DNA of 64,000 nt. Origin: Sandaracinaceae bacterium (GTDB lineage: Bacteria; Myxococcota_A; Polyangia; Polyangiales; Sandaracinaceae). The stretch covers positions 1 through 64,000 of the forward strand of contig JAVJQK010000063.1 of NCBI GenBank assembly GCA_040218145.1. Reading direction: 5' to 3'. The notes below the pieces were generated by a model, which was given only the letters and a program-made list of their open reading frames with translations, ran no database searches and had not been told where the DNA came from. Positions 6,753 through 15,775 of the stretch are shown here, one piece after another. The position numbers and the translations under genes are program-made. Position 1 is the stretch's first letter. Each line of letters begins with the position of its first letter.

Positions 6753-9700
6753 GTGTACGTCGAGCTCCACGCGCGAAGCGCCTTCTCGCTCCTGGACGGG
6801 GCGTCGCTGCCCGAGACCCTCGCGCGGCGCGCGGCGAACCTCGGGATGACGAGCCTGGCCCTGACGGACCGGGACGATCTCGGCGGCGCGGTGCGGTTCA
6901 TGGAGGGCTGCGCGGAGCACGGGGTGCGGCCCATCTTCGGCGCGGAGCTGTCGCTGGACGTGGGCGGCACGGTGGTGCTCCTCTGCGAGTCGGCGGAGGG
7001 CTGGGCGAGCCTGAGCCAGCTCATCACGAAGGCGCGCATGGAGCGGCCGCGCGGGCGGCCCGGGGTGAGCCTCGACGCGCTGGCCGGGCAGGCGCGCGGG
7101 CTGGTGTGCCTGAGCGGCGGCCGAGACGGCGCGCTGGAGCTCGCTTCGGATCCGGAGGCGCTGGCGGGCGGGCTGGCCGAGATCTTCCGCGGGGGTTTCT
7201 ACGTGGAGGTCGGCGACCACGCGCTGACCGAGGACGTGCTCCGCGCCCGCGAGCGCCTCGACCTCGCGCGCCGGCTGAGCGTGCCGTGGGTGGTCGCGGG
7301 GGACGTGCGCCACGCGACCTCGGCCGACAAGATCGTGCACGACACCTTGCGATGCCTCGGACTGAAGACGACGCTCGCCGAGGCGGGCGACGCGCTCTTC
7401 CCCAACGACGCGCGCCGCCTCCGCTCGCCCGAGGAGATGGGGCGGGCGTTTCGCGACGCGCCGGAGGGGATCTGGCGCACTCTGGAGATCGCCGACCGCT
7501 GCCGCTTCGATCTCCGGTCGCTGCGCCCGTCCCTGCCGCGCTTCGACGTGCCGGACGCGGACGCGCGGCTCGACGAGCTCGTGCGGGAGGGCGCGCGACG
7601 CCGCTACGGCGACTCGTTCACCGACAGACACCAGGCGCAGCTCCGCCACGAGCTCGACGTGATCCGCCGCCTCGGGCTCGCCGGCTACTTCCTGATCGTC
7701 TGGGACATCGTGCGCTTCGCGCAGCTCGAGGGGGTGCTCGCCCAGGGGCGCGGCAGCGCCGCCAACAGCGCCGTCTGTTACTGCCTCGGCATCACCGCGG
7801 TCGACCCGATCGGCTGCGGGCTGCTCTTCGAGCGCTTCCTCAGCGAGGGGCGCGACGAGCCCCCGGACATCGACCTGGATCTCGCGCACCAGGACCGCGA
7901 GCGGGTCCTGCAGTACGTGTACGAGCGCTACGGCCGCGAGCACGCCGCGATGGTCTGCACGGTGGTGACCTGGCGCGCGCGGAGCGCGGTGCGCGACGCG
8001 GCGCGGGTGCTCGGGCTGCCGGCCGAGGTGGGCGATCGGCTCGCGAGGGAGGTCGGCCCCTCCGTGCCCACCGACGGCCCCGCGTTCGGCGCGGACACCG
8101 CCGCCCGGGAGCTCTCCCACGGAGGCCTCCAGCGCGCGGGCGTCGACCCCGGCTCGGGCACGGCGCGCGCGCTCGTGCGCATCGTGCGCGGGCTCAGCGG
8201 GCTGCCGCGCCACCGCGGGATCCACGTCGGGGGCTTCGTGCTCACCGGCGAGCCGCTCTCGCGCGTCGTGCCGATCGAGCCGGCGAGCATGGCCGAGCGC
8301 ACGGTGATCCAGTGGGACAAGGACGATCTCGGCCCGCTCGGGCTCGTGAAGATCGATCTGCTCGGGCTCGGCATGCTCACCCTGCTCGCGGACGCGCTCC
8401 GGCTCTGCGAGCGCCACCGCGGCGAGACGATCGATCTCGGGCGGCTGCCCCCCGACGACCCGGAGACGTACGCGATGATCCGGCGCGCCGACACCGTGGG
8501 GGTCTTCCAGATCGAGTCGCGCGCGCAGATGAACACCCTGCCCCGCACGCGCCCCGAGCGCTTCTACGACCTCGTGGTGCAGGTCGCGCTGATCCGCCCG
8601 GGGCCGATCCAGGGCGAGATGGTCCACCCCTACATGCGCCGCCGGCGCGGCGAGGAGCCGGTCAGCTACCTGCACCCCTCGCTCGAGCCGGTGCTGGAGC
8701 GCACGCTCGGCGTCCCGCTGTTCCAGGAGCAGGGAATGAAAGTGGCGGTCACGGCGGCGGGGTTCTCGGCCGCGCAGGCGGACGAGCTGCGGCGCGCGAT
8801 GAGCAGCAAGCGCTCTCACGCCCGCATGGCGCGGCTGTCTCTGCAGCTCGTCGAGGGCATGCGCGAGCGCGGCATCGACGGCGAGGTGGCGACCCGCATC
8901 GTCAAGCAGCTCACCGCCTTCGCGAGCTACGGCTTCCCGGAGAGCCACGCCGCGTCGTTCGCGCTCCTCGTCTACGCGTCGGCGTGGATGAAGACGCACC
9001 GCGCCCCGGAGCTCTACGCGGCCATCCTCAACGCGCAGCCCATGGGCTTCTACCCGGTGGGCACGCTGGTCGCGGACGCGAAGCGCCGCGGGGTCGAGGT
9101 GCGCGGGCCGCACGCCCTGAGGAGCGACTGGGCCTGCACGCTCGAGCCGGCGTCGGGGGGGCCGCACCCGTCCGCGGTGCGCGTGGGGCTGTCCCTCGTG
9201 CACGGGATCGGCGACGCGTCGGAGGAGGCGCTGGCCGCGGCGCGGGAGGCGGCGCGGGAGGCGGAGGGCCTCGCGGCGCTCGAGGCGTACGTCGAGGCGT
9301 CGGGGCTCTCGGCCCGCGCCCTGAAGTCCCTCGCGCGGAGCGGCGCCTTCGACGACTTCTGCGGCGACCGCCGGACGGCGCTGTGGGAGGTGCTGCGGCT
9401 GAGCCGACGCCGCGCGGGCCCGCTCGACCGCCCGGCGCCGCCCGGGCCGCGGCCCGCGCTGCCCCCGCTGACGGAGGGCGAGGTCGTGATCGACGAGTAC
9501 GCGAGCTTCGGCGCGAGCACGGGCCGGCACCCGATGGAGCTGCTGCGCCCTCGCCTCGCGCCCCTCGGCGTGGTGCCGGCCGGCGCGCTGCCCGAGCGGC
9601 GCCCCGGGCCCGTCCGCGTCGCCGGGCTCGTCAACAGCCGCCAGGCGCCGATGACGGCCAAGGGCTTCGTCTTCGTCTCGCTCGAGGACGAGAGCGGCAT

Positions 9701-9887
9701 GATCAACTGCGTGGTCAGCCCGCAGCTCGCGGCGCAGCAGCGCCGCGTCCTGACCCAGTGCCCGGTGCTGATGGTCGAGGGTGAGCTCCAGCGTCACCAG
9801 GGCGCGATCAACATCAAAGCCCACCGCCTCGTCCCGGTGCGCGACGTCCCGGGCGCCGCGTCGACGAAGAGCCACGACTTCCATTGA
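6753..9887 (+). CDS. dnaE2: DnaE2, error-prone DNA polymerase III alpha subunit
   Basis: This is a 1044-aa C-family polymerase of DnaE2 type, the catalytic subunit of the ImuA-ImuB-DnaE2 mutasome that copies damaged DNA. An N-terminal PHP domain starts with YVELHARSAFSLLDGAS (residues 2-18). The polymerase core has QGRGSAANS (about residue 330) and the catalytic PPDIDLD (about 370). Helical segments include SHAASFALLVYASAWMKTH near 735, and a C-terminal OB fold (about 945-1020) includes AKGFVFVSLEDESGMINCVV. The length is that of DnaE2, shorter than replicative DnaE1. The start is GTG 6753; PHP residues follow at once. It is separated from imuB by three genes. The following gene is convergent, with a 21-bp gap. 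Confidence 0.97.
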   Translation: MYVELHARSAFSLLDGASLPETLARRAANLGMTSLALTDRDDLGGAVRFMEGCAEHGVRPIFGAELSLDVGGTVVLLCESAEGWASLSQLITKARMERPRGRPGVSLDALAGQARGLVCLSGGRDGALELASDPEALAGGLAEIFRGGFYVEVGDHALTEDVLRARERLDLARRLSVPWVVAGDVRHATSADKIVHDTLRCLGLKTTLAEAGDALFPNDARRLRSPEEMGRAFRDAPEGIWRTLEIADRCRFDLRSLRPSLPRFDVPDADARLDELVREGARRRYGDSFTDRHQAQLRHELDVIRRLGLAGYFLIVWDIVRFAQLEGVLAQGRGSAANSAVCYCLGITAVDPIGCGLLFERFLSEGRDEPPDIDLDLAHQDRERVLQYVYERYGREHAAMVCTVVTWRARSAVRDAARVLGLPAEVGDRLAREVGPSVPTDGPAFGADTAARELSHGGLQRAGVDPGSGTARALVRIVRGLSGLPRHRGIHVGGFVLTGEPLSRVVPIEPASMAERTVIQWDKDDLGPLGLVKIDLLGLGMLTLLADALRLCERHRGETIDLGRLPPDDPETYAMIRRADTVGVFQIESRAQMNTLPRTRPERFYDLVVQVALIRPGPIQGEMVHPYMRRRRGEEPVSYLHPSLEPVLERTLGVPLFQEQGMKVAVTAAGFSAAQADELRRAMSSKRSHARMARLSLQLVEGMRERGIDGEVATRIVKQLTAFASYGFPESHAASFALLVYASAWMKTHRAPELYAAILNAQPMGFYPVGTLVADAKRRGVEVRGPHALRSDWACTLEPASGGPHPSAVRVGLSLVHGIGDASEEALAAAREAAREAEGLAALEAYVEASGLSARALKSLARSGAFDDFCGDRRTALWEVLRLSRRRAGPLDRPAPPGPRPALPPLTEGEVVIDEYASFGASTGRHPMELLRPRLAPLGVVPAGALPERRPGPVRVAGLVNSRQAPMTAKGFVFVSLEDESGMINCVVSPQLAAQQRRVLTQCPVLMVEGELQRHQGAINIKAHRLVPVRDVPGAASTKSHDFH

Positions 9888-9908
9888 AGGCTGGGTCGGC
9901 CTCGTCGA

Positions 9909-10373
9909 TCAGCCCAGGTAGATCTTGTCGGCCAGGACCTTCGCGTCCTTCTTCGCGCGCAGGCGTAGGCGCGACGCGACGGCGCGGAGCGTCTTCTCGG
10001 CCACGAGCTTGATCTGCCCCGCGCGGGTCTGCGAGACGCCCTCGGCGTCCCGGTAGACGTCCTTCGACTTCTCCACGATGCGGCGCGCCCGCGTCTCGAG
10101 CGAGCCCACGCGCTGCCGCAGCGTCTGCGCGTCGATGCGGACGACGGGACCCCGGATCTCGACGCCCTGCTTGCCCTCGATGAGGACCCGCCCTTCGGTC
10201 GCCTTCAGGTGGAGATCCCCCCGCGGCACGAGCAGCGCGATCGTCCCGTCCTCCTCGACCTCGAGCAGGAGCCGCCCGTCGGGCGCGCGCACGCGCAGGC
10301 GCTGCTGATCCTCCAGCGCGGCCGTCACCCCCGAGGGGGAGCAGAGCTCCGGCGAGCGCGGATCGGAGTCCAT
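9909..10373 (-). CDS. DUF3540-like protein, type VI secretion associated
   Basis: The 154-aa protein has a central run of short hydrophobic/charged beta repeats (GDLHLKATEGRVLIEGKQG at about residues 52-70) like the needle repeats of gp5/VgrG. A helical stretch (RQRVGSLETRARRIVEKSKD) and a basic C-terminus ending DKIYLG follow. This matches the DUF3540 group found beside VgrG, PAAR-like and DUF2169 genes in myxobacteria and other proteobacteria; I make the call from pattern and context. It is divergent from vgrG across 242 bp and convergent with dnaE2. It is likely a cytoplasmic or spike-associated accessory of T6SS assembly. The exact role is unknown. Confidence 0.7.
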   Translation of the reverse strand: MDSDPRSPELCSPSGVTAALEDQQRLRVRAPDGRLLLEVEEDGTIALLVPRGDLHLKATEGRVLIEGKQGVEIRGPVVRIDAQTLRQRVGSLETRARRIVEKSKDVYRDAEGVSQTRAGQIKLVAEKTLRAVASRLRLRAKKDAKVLADKIYLG

Positions 10374-10615
10374 CGCGTGAGGCTAGAGCAGAGATCCGAC
10401 CGGTGGAAGGGGAGATGGCGCCGGACCGGCGCTTCAGGGCAAGGCGCGACGACGAGTCGATGCACCGCATCGGCGAAGAGGAGCAACGCCGCCCTGGAGC
10501 GTCGAGACGAGCCAGGTCCCCTTCTACCGGGATGGATCTCGCGCTAGCACCGTCGGCGGTTGTCAGGCGATGCGCGAATCCTTACGCTCGCCTGGCGTTC
10601 GGGGGAGCACTACGC

Positions 10616-12106
10616 ATGACGGATCCGGCAGTTCTGAATCGAGTTCACATCCACTGCGAGGGGCTCGACACGCCACTCCGAGTTCTTCGCATGCGCGGGC
10701 GCGAGACCCTCTCTCAGCCCTTCGAGTTCGTCGTCGAGGTCGAGACCGAGGACGACATCCCGCTCATCTTCGACGACCTCGACGCGATGATGGGCGCGCC
10801 GACCACGCTCTCGTTCGGCCCGGACGCCGAGTACCCGATCCACGGCGTCGTGCGCGAAGCGACCGTCCTGCCCATCCGGGGACATGGCAGCAACGCCTAC
10901 CGCCTCCGGCTCGTGCCGCGCCTCTACGACACGCGGCTCACGCGCGGCTCGTGGATCTATCTCGACCAGAAGCCGGCGGAGATCATCGAGGCGGCCCTCG
11001 CGCACTGCGGCGACGCCGCGCTCCAGCCGGGCGACGACTACGAGCTGACCCTGGAGGGCTCGTACAACCCGCGCGAGTACGTCGTGCAGTACGAGGAGAG
11101 CGTCTTCTCCTTCATCTCGCGCCAGGCCGAGCACTGGGGCCTGTTCTACTTCTTCGACCACGTCGGTGACCGGGACAAGCTGGTCTTCGGAGACACCAAC
11201 GCCGCCTTCCCGCAGCTCGAGGGCTTCGAGGAGATCGCGTTCGACACCCGCGCCGGCCGCTCCGGGGAGGAGACGGTCCGCGAGATCGGGATGATCCAGC
11301 GCATGGTCGAGAAGGACATCTCGCTGCGCGAGTACAACTACCGCATCCCCTCGGTGACCCTCGTCACCGAGGCGCAGGAGATCGACCCGACGGGCATCGG
11401 CTCGGTGCACGTCACCGGGGATCACTTCTGGACGCCCGACGAGGGCACGATGATGGCGCGGCTCCGCGCCGAAGAGCTGGCCTCGCACCGGCGCCGCATG
11501 CGCGCCATCACCACGGTCCGCGGGCTGCGCGCGGGGCACCGCTTCGCCCTGACGGGCGCGGCGCCCGAGGGGCACGGCCTCGCCCGCGAATACGTGGTGG
11601 TGTCGGCGACGCACTCCACGTCGTCCCCCGATCACGGCGCGGGCCCCGGCGCGAGCGACGCGGGGCTGCAGTACTGGAACGAGGTCGAGCTGCTCCCGGT
11701 CGAGCTGGCCTTCCGCCCTCCCCTCATCACGCCGAAGCCCCGCATCCACGGCGTGATGCACGCGAGGATCGACGCGGAGGCGCCGGACGACACCAACGTG
11801 CCCGTGGACGAGTGGGGTCGCTACAAGGTGATCATGCCCTTCGACGTCGCCGGCGCGGCCGGCGGCCGCTCGAGCTGCTGGATCCGCCCCGCGTATCCGT
11901 CGGGCGGCGGAGGCTGGGGCTTCGCGCTCGGCCACCACGTGGAGACCGAGGTGGTCATCTTCCACATCGACGGCGACCCGGATCGACCGGTCATCGCGGG
12001 CGCCGCGCCGAACTTCGAGCAGCCCTCGACGGTGCGCACGGAGAACGCGCAACAGGGAGTCATCGCCTCGCGCCACGGCATCGCGATTACGCTGTCGGAC
12101 TCTTGA
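10616..12106 (+). CDS. vgrG: Short VgrG-type spike protein of type VI secretion
   Basis: The 496-aa protein is the gp27/gp5-like trimeric tip of a contractile secretion system. The gp27-like part includes the hallmark REYVVQYEESVFSFISRQAE and WGLFYFF near residues 160-185. An OB-fold follows, with DEWGRYKVIMPFD (about 400) and HVETEVVIFHIDGDPDRPVIAG (about 445-466; shown to give the typical EV...DGDPDRP motif). It stops about 30 residues later, so the long gp5 beta-helix needle of most VgrGs is missing. The start ATG 10616 has GGGGGAG nine bases upstream. The stop overlaps the next start (TGATG), so the genes are translationally coupled. No T6SS sheath or baseplate genes are in the window. 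Confidence 0.92.
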   Translation: MTDPAVLNRVHIHCEGLDTPLRVLRMRGRETLSQPFEFVVEVETEDDIPLIFDDLDAMMGAPTTLSFGPDAEYPIHGVVREATVLPIRGHGSNAYRLRLVPRLYDTRLTRGSWIYLDQKPAEIIEAALAHCGDAALQPGDDYELTLEGSYNPREYVVQYEESVFSFISRQAEHWGLFYFFDHVGDRDKLVFGDTNAAFPQLEGFEEIAFDTRAGRSGEETVREIGMIQRMVEKDISLREYNYRIPSVTLVTEAQEIDPTGIGSVHVTGDHFWTPDEGTMMARLRAEELASHRRRMRAITTVRGLRAGHRFALTGAAPEGHGLAREYVVVSATHSTSSPDHGAGPGASDAGLQYWNEVELLPVELAFRPPLITPKPRIHGVMHARIDAEAPDDTNVPVDEWGRYKVIMPFDVAGAAGGRSSCWIRPAYPSGGGGWGFALGHHVETEVVIFHIDGDPDRPVIAGAAPNFEQPSTVRTENAQQGVIASRHGIAITLSDS

Positions 12107-13944
12107 TGGAGGCGCTCCCGGCCCATCCGACCGCTCCGCGCGACGCGCAGCCCGAGCCCGCCGCCCCCCTGGCGGAGGACCGGCTGCTCGACGACGTGAG
12201 CTGGTGGATGGCGCACGTGCGGGAGGAGCCGTGCCCCCGCGACCGACTCTGGCTCGACCTGCGCTGCGGCGCGTGTGAGCGCAGCGGGACCGCCGTGTTG
12301 CGACTGACCGCGCCCTGGACGACGGGAGCGCCAGCGTGGATCAGCGCCAGCTGGGAGCTCGAGGCCCGGCTGCGTGAGGCGGCGCGCGCCCGCCCGAGCT
12401 TCCTCGACGCCGACGCCTGGAGGGACGCCCACGCCTGCGCGTGCGGCGCGCCCGAGCATCACCGCCGCGTCACCGGGGTGGCCCTGCTCCGGGCGATGCC
12501 TGGCTCCGGCGCGGGGCTCGTGGCCGCCGTCCCGGCCGACGCCGGCGCGCTCCGGCGCTGGCGCGTCCCGATCGGCGGCGCCGCGCAGCCGCTGAGCGAG
12601 ACCGACGCGATCGACGACGTGTTCGGCACCCCGCTGTCCCAGCACGATGGCTGGGCGCCGCTGCTCGAGCGTCTGCCCGCGCCGCCCGACCTCTTGTCCG
12701 AACACGTGATCGGGGTCGAGAGCGAGCCCGGCGTGTGGCTCCTGATCGGCCCGAGCCGAGAGGCGCTCCGTTGGGCGCTCGCGCAGCGGCTCGGCGACGC
12801 CCCGCACCTCGCGGTCGACGTCGCGCCGGAGGGGCTCGACTGGCCGGCGCGCCTCGAGCCGCTCGCCGACGCGGCGGGGCGGGGCGCGGGCGTGGTCGCG
12901 GTGGAGCGCGACGCGGCGTTCCGGCAGGTCCGCGCCTTCGCGCGCGGCCAGCTGCACATGGACGCGCGCATGGGTGAGGACGCCACCGACGGCCACGTCA
13001 TCACGCTGAGCGACGACGCGACGAGCTGCATCGCACATCTCGAGGAGATCGCGCTGAGGGTGGCCAAGCGCGGCGCGCCCCTCGCGTGGGCGGTGGCCGG
13101 GGTCCTCTCGGAAGCCGCCGAAGCGTCCGCCGCGCGGCTCGGGGTCTTGAAGCGCCTGGTCGACCAGGTGCCCGGCGCCTCCTTCGAGCTGGAGCGCGGG
13201 CGGGTGCACGCGCGCCGCCCGGACGGCACGCCCGGCCGCGTCCTCGAGCTCGCCTCGCTCCCGCGAGACGTCGACGCCGTCGACGAGGCGGAGCTGGCGC
13301 GACACGCCGCCTTCCTCTTCGACCTCGCGCCCGCCTGGGCCGACCCGACGCGCGTGTGCCCCTGCGGCGCCGCCTCCACGGTGGAGCGCCGCGTGGTTCC
13401 CTGGCCCTGGACCGGCGAGGCCGACAGCAAGCCGATGCTCGTCGAGCGGCTCGAGCCGGAGGGCGCCGACAGCCCTGGCGTCGCGGTCGTCGTCGCGCTC
13501 TGCTGCGATCGCCACGTGCGCGTGCCCGCCGCGGTCGAGCTCGAGCGCATGGGGCTGGCCGCGGGGGGCGAGGCGCTCGAGCGCCGGCTCGCCGAGGACG
13601 CGCCGCGGCGCGCCCAGCGGGTTCGCGCCTGGGTGCACGAGGCGCCCGACGGCGGCGTGGTGATCCTGGCGGAGGCGCCGATGATCGCGGCCTACGCCCT
13701 CGAGGACGCGCGACTCGCGGCCCTGCACCACGCGGTGGGCGCGCCCTTCGGCGCGCTCGGCGAGGTCTTCGCCTGGGCCGCCGGGCCCGACGTGCTGGTG
13801 ATGGGCCCTCACGCCGCCTGCGCCGACGCGCTCGGCGCGCGCGGTCATCTCGAGCGCGCGGTGCCCTTCATGCTGCAGCGGGTCGCGCGCCTGGACGTGC
13901 CCCCCGCGGGGACGATTCACCTCGCGCCGCGAGGGAGGAGCTGA
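12106..13944 (+). CDS. Unknown Cys-rich protein between vgrG and PAAR-like gene
   Basis: The 612-aa product starts at ATG 12106, sharing one base with the vgrG stop. Cys clusters occur as CGAC (54/57), CAC (111/113), CPC (418/420) and CC (466/467). CACGAPEHHRRV and CPCGAASTVERRV are alike, hinting at a duplicated zinc-binding module. The rest is Ala/Arg/Asp/Glu-rich with no signal peptide or membrane segment. I do not recognise a family. Position between the spike protein and the PAAR-like tip protein is where VgrG adaptor or chaperone genes usually sit (the known types are DUF4123, DUF1795 and DUF2169), so a loading role is a guess. A cargo toxin is the other option, but no toxin motif is visible. 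Confidence 0.8.
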   Translation: MEALPAHPTAPRDAQPEPAAPLAEDRLLDDVSWWMAHVREEPCPRDRLWLDLRCGACERSGTAVLRLTAPWTTGAPAWISASWELEARLREAARARPSFLDADAWRDAHACACGAPEHHRRVTGVALLRAMPGSGAGLVAAVPADAGALRRWRVPIGGAAQPLSETDAIDDVFGTPLSQHDGWAPLLERLPAPPDLLSEHVIGVESEPGVWLLIGPSREALRWALAQRLGDAPHLAVDVAPEGLDWPARLEPLADAAGRGAGVVAVERDAAFRQVRAFARGQLHMDARMGEDATDGHVITLSDDATSCIAHLEEIALRVAKRGAPLAWAVAGVLSEAAEASAARLGVLKRLVDQVPGASFELERGRVHARRPDGTPGRVLELASLPRDVDAVDEAELARHAAFLFDLAPAWADPTRVCPCGAASTVERRVVPWPWTGEADSKPMLVERLEPEGADSPGVAVVVALCCDRHVRVPAAVELERMGLAAGGEALERRLAEDAPRRAQRVRAWVHEAPDGGVVILAEAPMIAAYALEDARLAALHHAVGAPFGALGEVFAWAAGPDVLVMGPHAACADALGARGHLERAVPFMLQRVARLDVPPAGTIHLAPRGRS

Positions 13945-13947
13945 GCG

Positions 13948-14367
13948 ATGTTTCCCGGTTCGACCAAGGCAGGTGGCATGTGCGCGGCGGGCGGCGGCGC
14001 CCCGATCGACGTCTGCAAGATCCCCGCGCCGCCCGCGCCCTTCGCGCCCGCGCCCTTCCCCAACCTCGTGCAGTGCCCCTCGGCGGGGAGCCCCGCGAGC
14101 AAGGTCAAGTTCTGCAACTCGCCTGGACTGACGAAGAGCTCGAGCTTCTCGCGGAGCCAGGGCGACGAGGCGGGCACGCTCAAGGGCCTCGTGAGCCCGT
14201 TCAACATGGGCAAGGTCGAGTACAAGATGGCCTCGTCCGCGGTGAAGCTCCAGGGCAAGCCCGCGGTCACCGTGACGAAGATGACGAGCCACAACGGCGC
14301 GAGTCCCAACGCGCCGCCCGGGCTCCAGGTCGCGCCGAGTCAGACGAGCGTGATCATCATGATGTGA
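13948..14367 (+). CDS. PAAR-like DUF4150 spike tip protein
   Basis: The 139-aa protein has the DUF4150 pattern: MFPGSTKAGGMC start, a Pro-rich stretch (IPAPPAPFAPAPFPN), a conserved SRSQGDEAGTLKGLVS segment near residue 70, TSHNG, and a C-terminal PSQTSVIIMM strand. DUF4150 proteins are PAAR-like cones that cap VgrG and carry effectors. No C-terminal toxin extension is fused here, so any effector must be a separate protein. The start ATG has GGGAGGAG nine bases upstream. It sits 3 bp after the preceding gene and 10 bp before the next, within one operon. Confidence 0.85.
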   Translation: MFPGSTKAGGMCAAGGGAPIDVCKIPAPPAPFAPAPFPNLVQCPSAGSPASKVKFCNSPGLTKSSSFSRSQGDEAGTLKGLVSPFNMGKVEYKMASSAVKLQGKPAVTVTKMTSHNGASPNAPPGLQVAPSQTSVIIMM

Positions 14368-14377
14368 GGAGATGACG

Positions 14378-15742
14378 ATGGGTGGACAGTGTTTCAGCAT
14401 CAAGGTGCCCAACACCGACGTGACGATCCAAGGCGGGTCGGGCGCGGTCGAGGGCATCTCCCTCACGACGGCGCAGAACGTCTTCTCGTTCTCGGCCGTG
14501 GACACCTTCATCGAGTCGGGCTCGGACATGAAGCTCGCCTCGACCGGCCTCCTCGGCGCGGCCGGGAGCACGGGCGTGGTCGTCGGGACACCCGCGTCCA
14601 TCCAGGCCTCGGCCGGAGGCGCGGTGCAGATCTATGCCGGCGCGGGCATCACGCCCGACATCGGCGGCCCGGGCGGACCGGGTGAGGCCTTCGGGCCGTC
14701 CGCGCCCGCGCAGGTCAACGCCGGGCAGAAGGCGGACGCGCTCAACCGCTTCAACGACGGGCTCAAGGCGGTCGGCGATCTCGCGAGCGCGGGCCTCGAC
14801 ATGCACGACGCGATGGAGGCGGGGGGCGCCGAGGGCGCGCTCGGCGCGGCCAAGGGCGCGTTCGGTGTGCTCAAGGGCAGCTGGGACCTCGCGAACGCCG
14901 CGTCGCCCGCGTCGGGCAGCGGCGCCGACGGCGTGAACACCGCGATGACGGTCGGCGAGACGACCCTCAGCGCCGTGGAGACCGGCATGAAGTTCGCCAG
15001 CGGCGACACGACGGGGGGCGTCGTGGGCCTCGCGGGCCTCGCGGCCAAGGCGGCCGGCTTCGCGGGCGGGGGCGCGCCGATGAGCGGCGAAGAGATCGAG
15101 GCGGCGACGGCGGCGCAGCAGGCCATCGCGGACGCGGCGGCCCAGGGCGGGCACATGTCGGGCCCGGTCGACGGGCCGCGCATTCACGAGGTCGCGCCCG
15201 CGAACATCGACCGCGAGTGCGGCGCCGATATGACGGCGAAGGTGGCGGGCAACAAGACGACCGCGGTCGACGGCAAGATCGAGTACACGTCCGGCGCCTC
15301 CATCAGCATGAAGGCGTTCAGCAAGGTCGAGACCTCGTCGCTCAACTTCGAGGCGTACGCCAACGTCGGCGCCACGATGAAGGGCCTCGCGAGCGCGAAG
15401 GTGGAGTCGCTCGGCCAGGCCATCATGGAGGGCAAGGCCAAGTTCAAGGTCTCGACGATGGCCAAGGGCGGCATCGAGGCGTCGACGCTCACCATCGAGG
15501 GCAAGGGCTCGACCACGCTCGACTCGCCGAGCCACACCATCAAGGGTGGCAAGCTCGAGATCCAGAGCGAGACGAAGATCACGAAGAAGACGACGGTCGA
15601 GGGCATCACCACGCTCAAGAACAAGCTCTTCGTCGAGAAGAAGACCCACATCAAGAACGCCCTGAAGGTCGACAAGAAGATCCAGGCGGGCGGCAACATC
15701 ACCACCCAGGCCAAGTTCAAGAACAAGAACTTCAGCGCCTGA
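14378..15742 (+). CDS. Beta-repeat needle-like protein (possible detached VgrG spike)
   Basis: The 454-aa protein starts at ATG 14378, with GAGGAG ideally spaced before it; ATG 14372 is two codons earlier. The N-terminal 100 residues (TDVTIQGGSGAVEGISLTT and similar) and the C-terminal 170 residues are short hydrophilic beta-strand repeats rich in Lys, Thr, Ser and Gly, such as STTLDSPSHTIKGGKLEIQS, as in gp5/VgrG beta-helices. Between them lies an Ala/Gly-rich, probably helical region (about 130-260). A C-terminal Lys-rich tail ends the protein. It follows the PAAR-like gene by 10 bp. Because the VgrG here lacks its needle, this protein may supply it in trans; that is inference. An effector with a helical membrane-active middle is the alternative. 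Confidence 0.7.
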   Translation: MGGQCFSIKVPNTDVTIQGGSGAVEGISLTTAQNVFSFSAVDTFIESGSDMKLASTGLLGAAGSTGVVVGTPASIQASAGGAVQIYAGAGITPDIGGPGGPGEAFGPSAPAQVNAGQKADALNRFNDGLKAVGDLASAGLDMHDAMEAGGAEGALGAAKGAFGVLKGSWDLANAASPASGSGADGVNTAMTVGETTLSAVETGMKFASGDTTGGVVGLAGLAAKAAGFAGGGAPMSGEEIEAATAAQQAIADAAAQGGHMSGPVDGPRIHEVAPANIDRECGADMTAKVAGNKTTAVDGKIEYTSGASISMKAFSKVETSSLNFEAYANVGATMKGLASAKVESLGQAIMEGKAKFKVSTMAKGGIEASTLTIEGKGSTTLDSPSHTIKGGKLEIQSETKITKKTTVEGITTLKNKLFVEKKTHIKNALKVDKKIQAGGNITTQAKFKNKNFSA

Positions 15743-15775
15743 GCGCGCGGCGGACGCCCTCCAGGCCCGAGCTTC

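Noticed and set aside
6077-9784. 1235-codon open frame over dnaE2
   Set aside because: Composition is typical of a +1 shadow (Arg/Gly/Ala/Pro runs) of dnaE2, which has full family motifs.
9888-9908. Terminator between dnaE2 and the DUF3540 gene
   Set aside because: GGCTG and CAGCC arms exist, but the loop is long and the right arm overlaps the stop; too weak to annotate.
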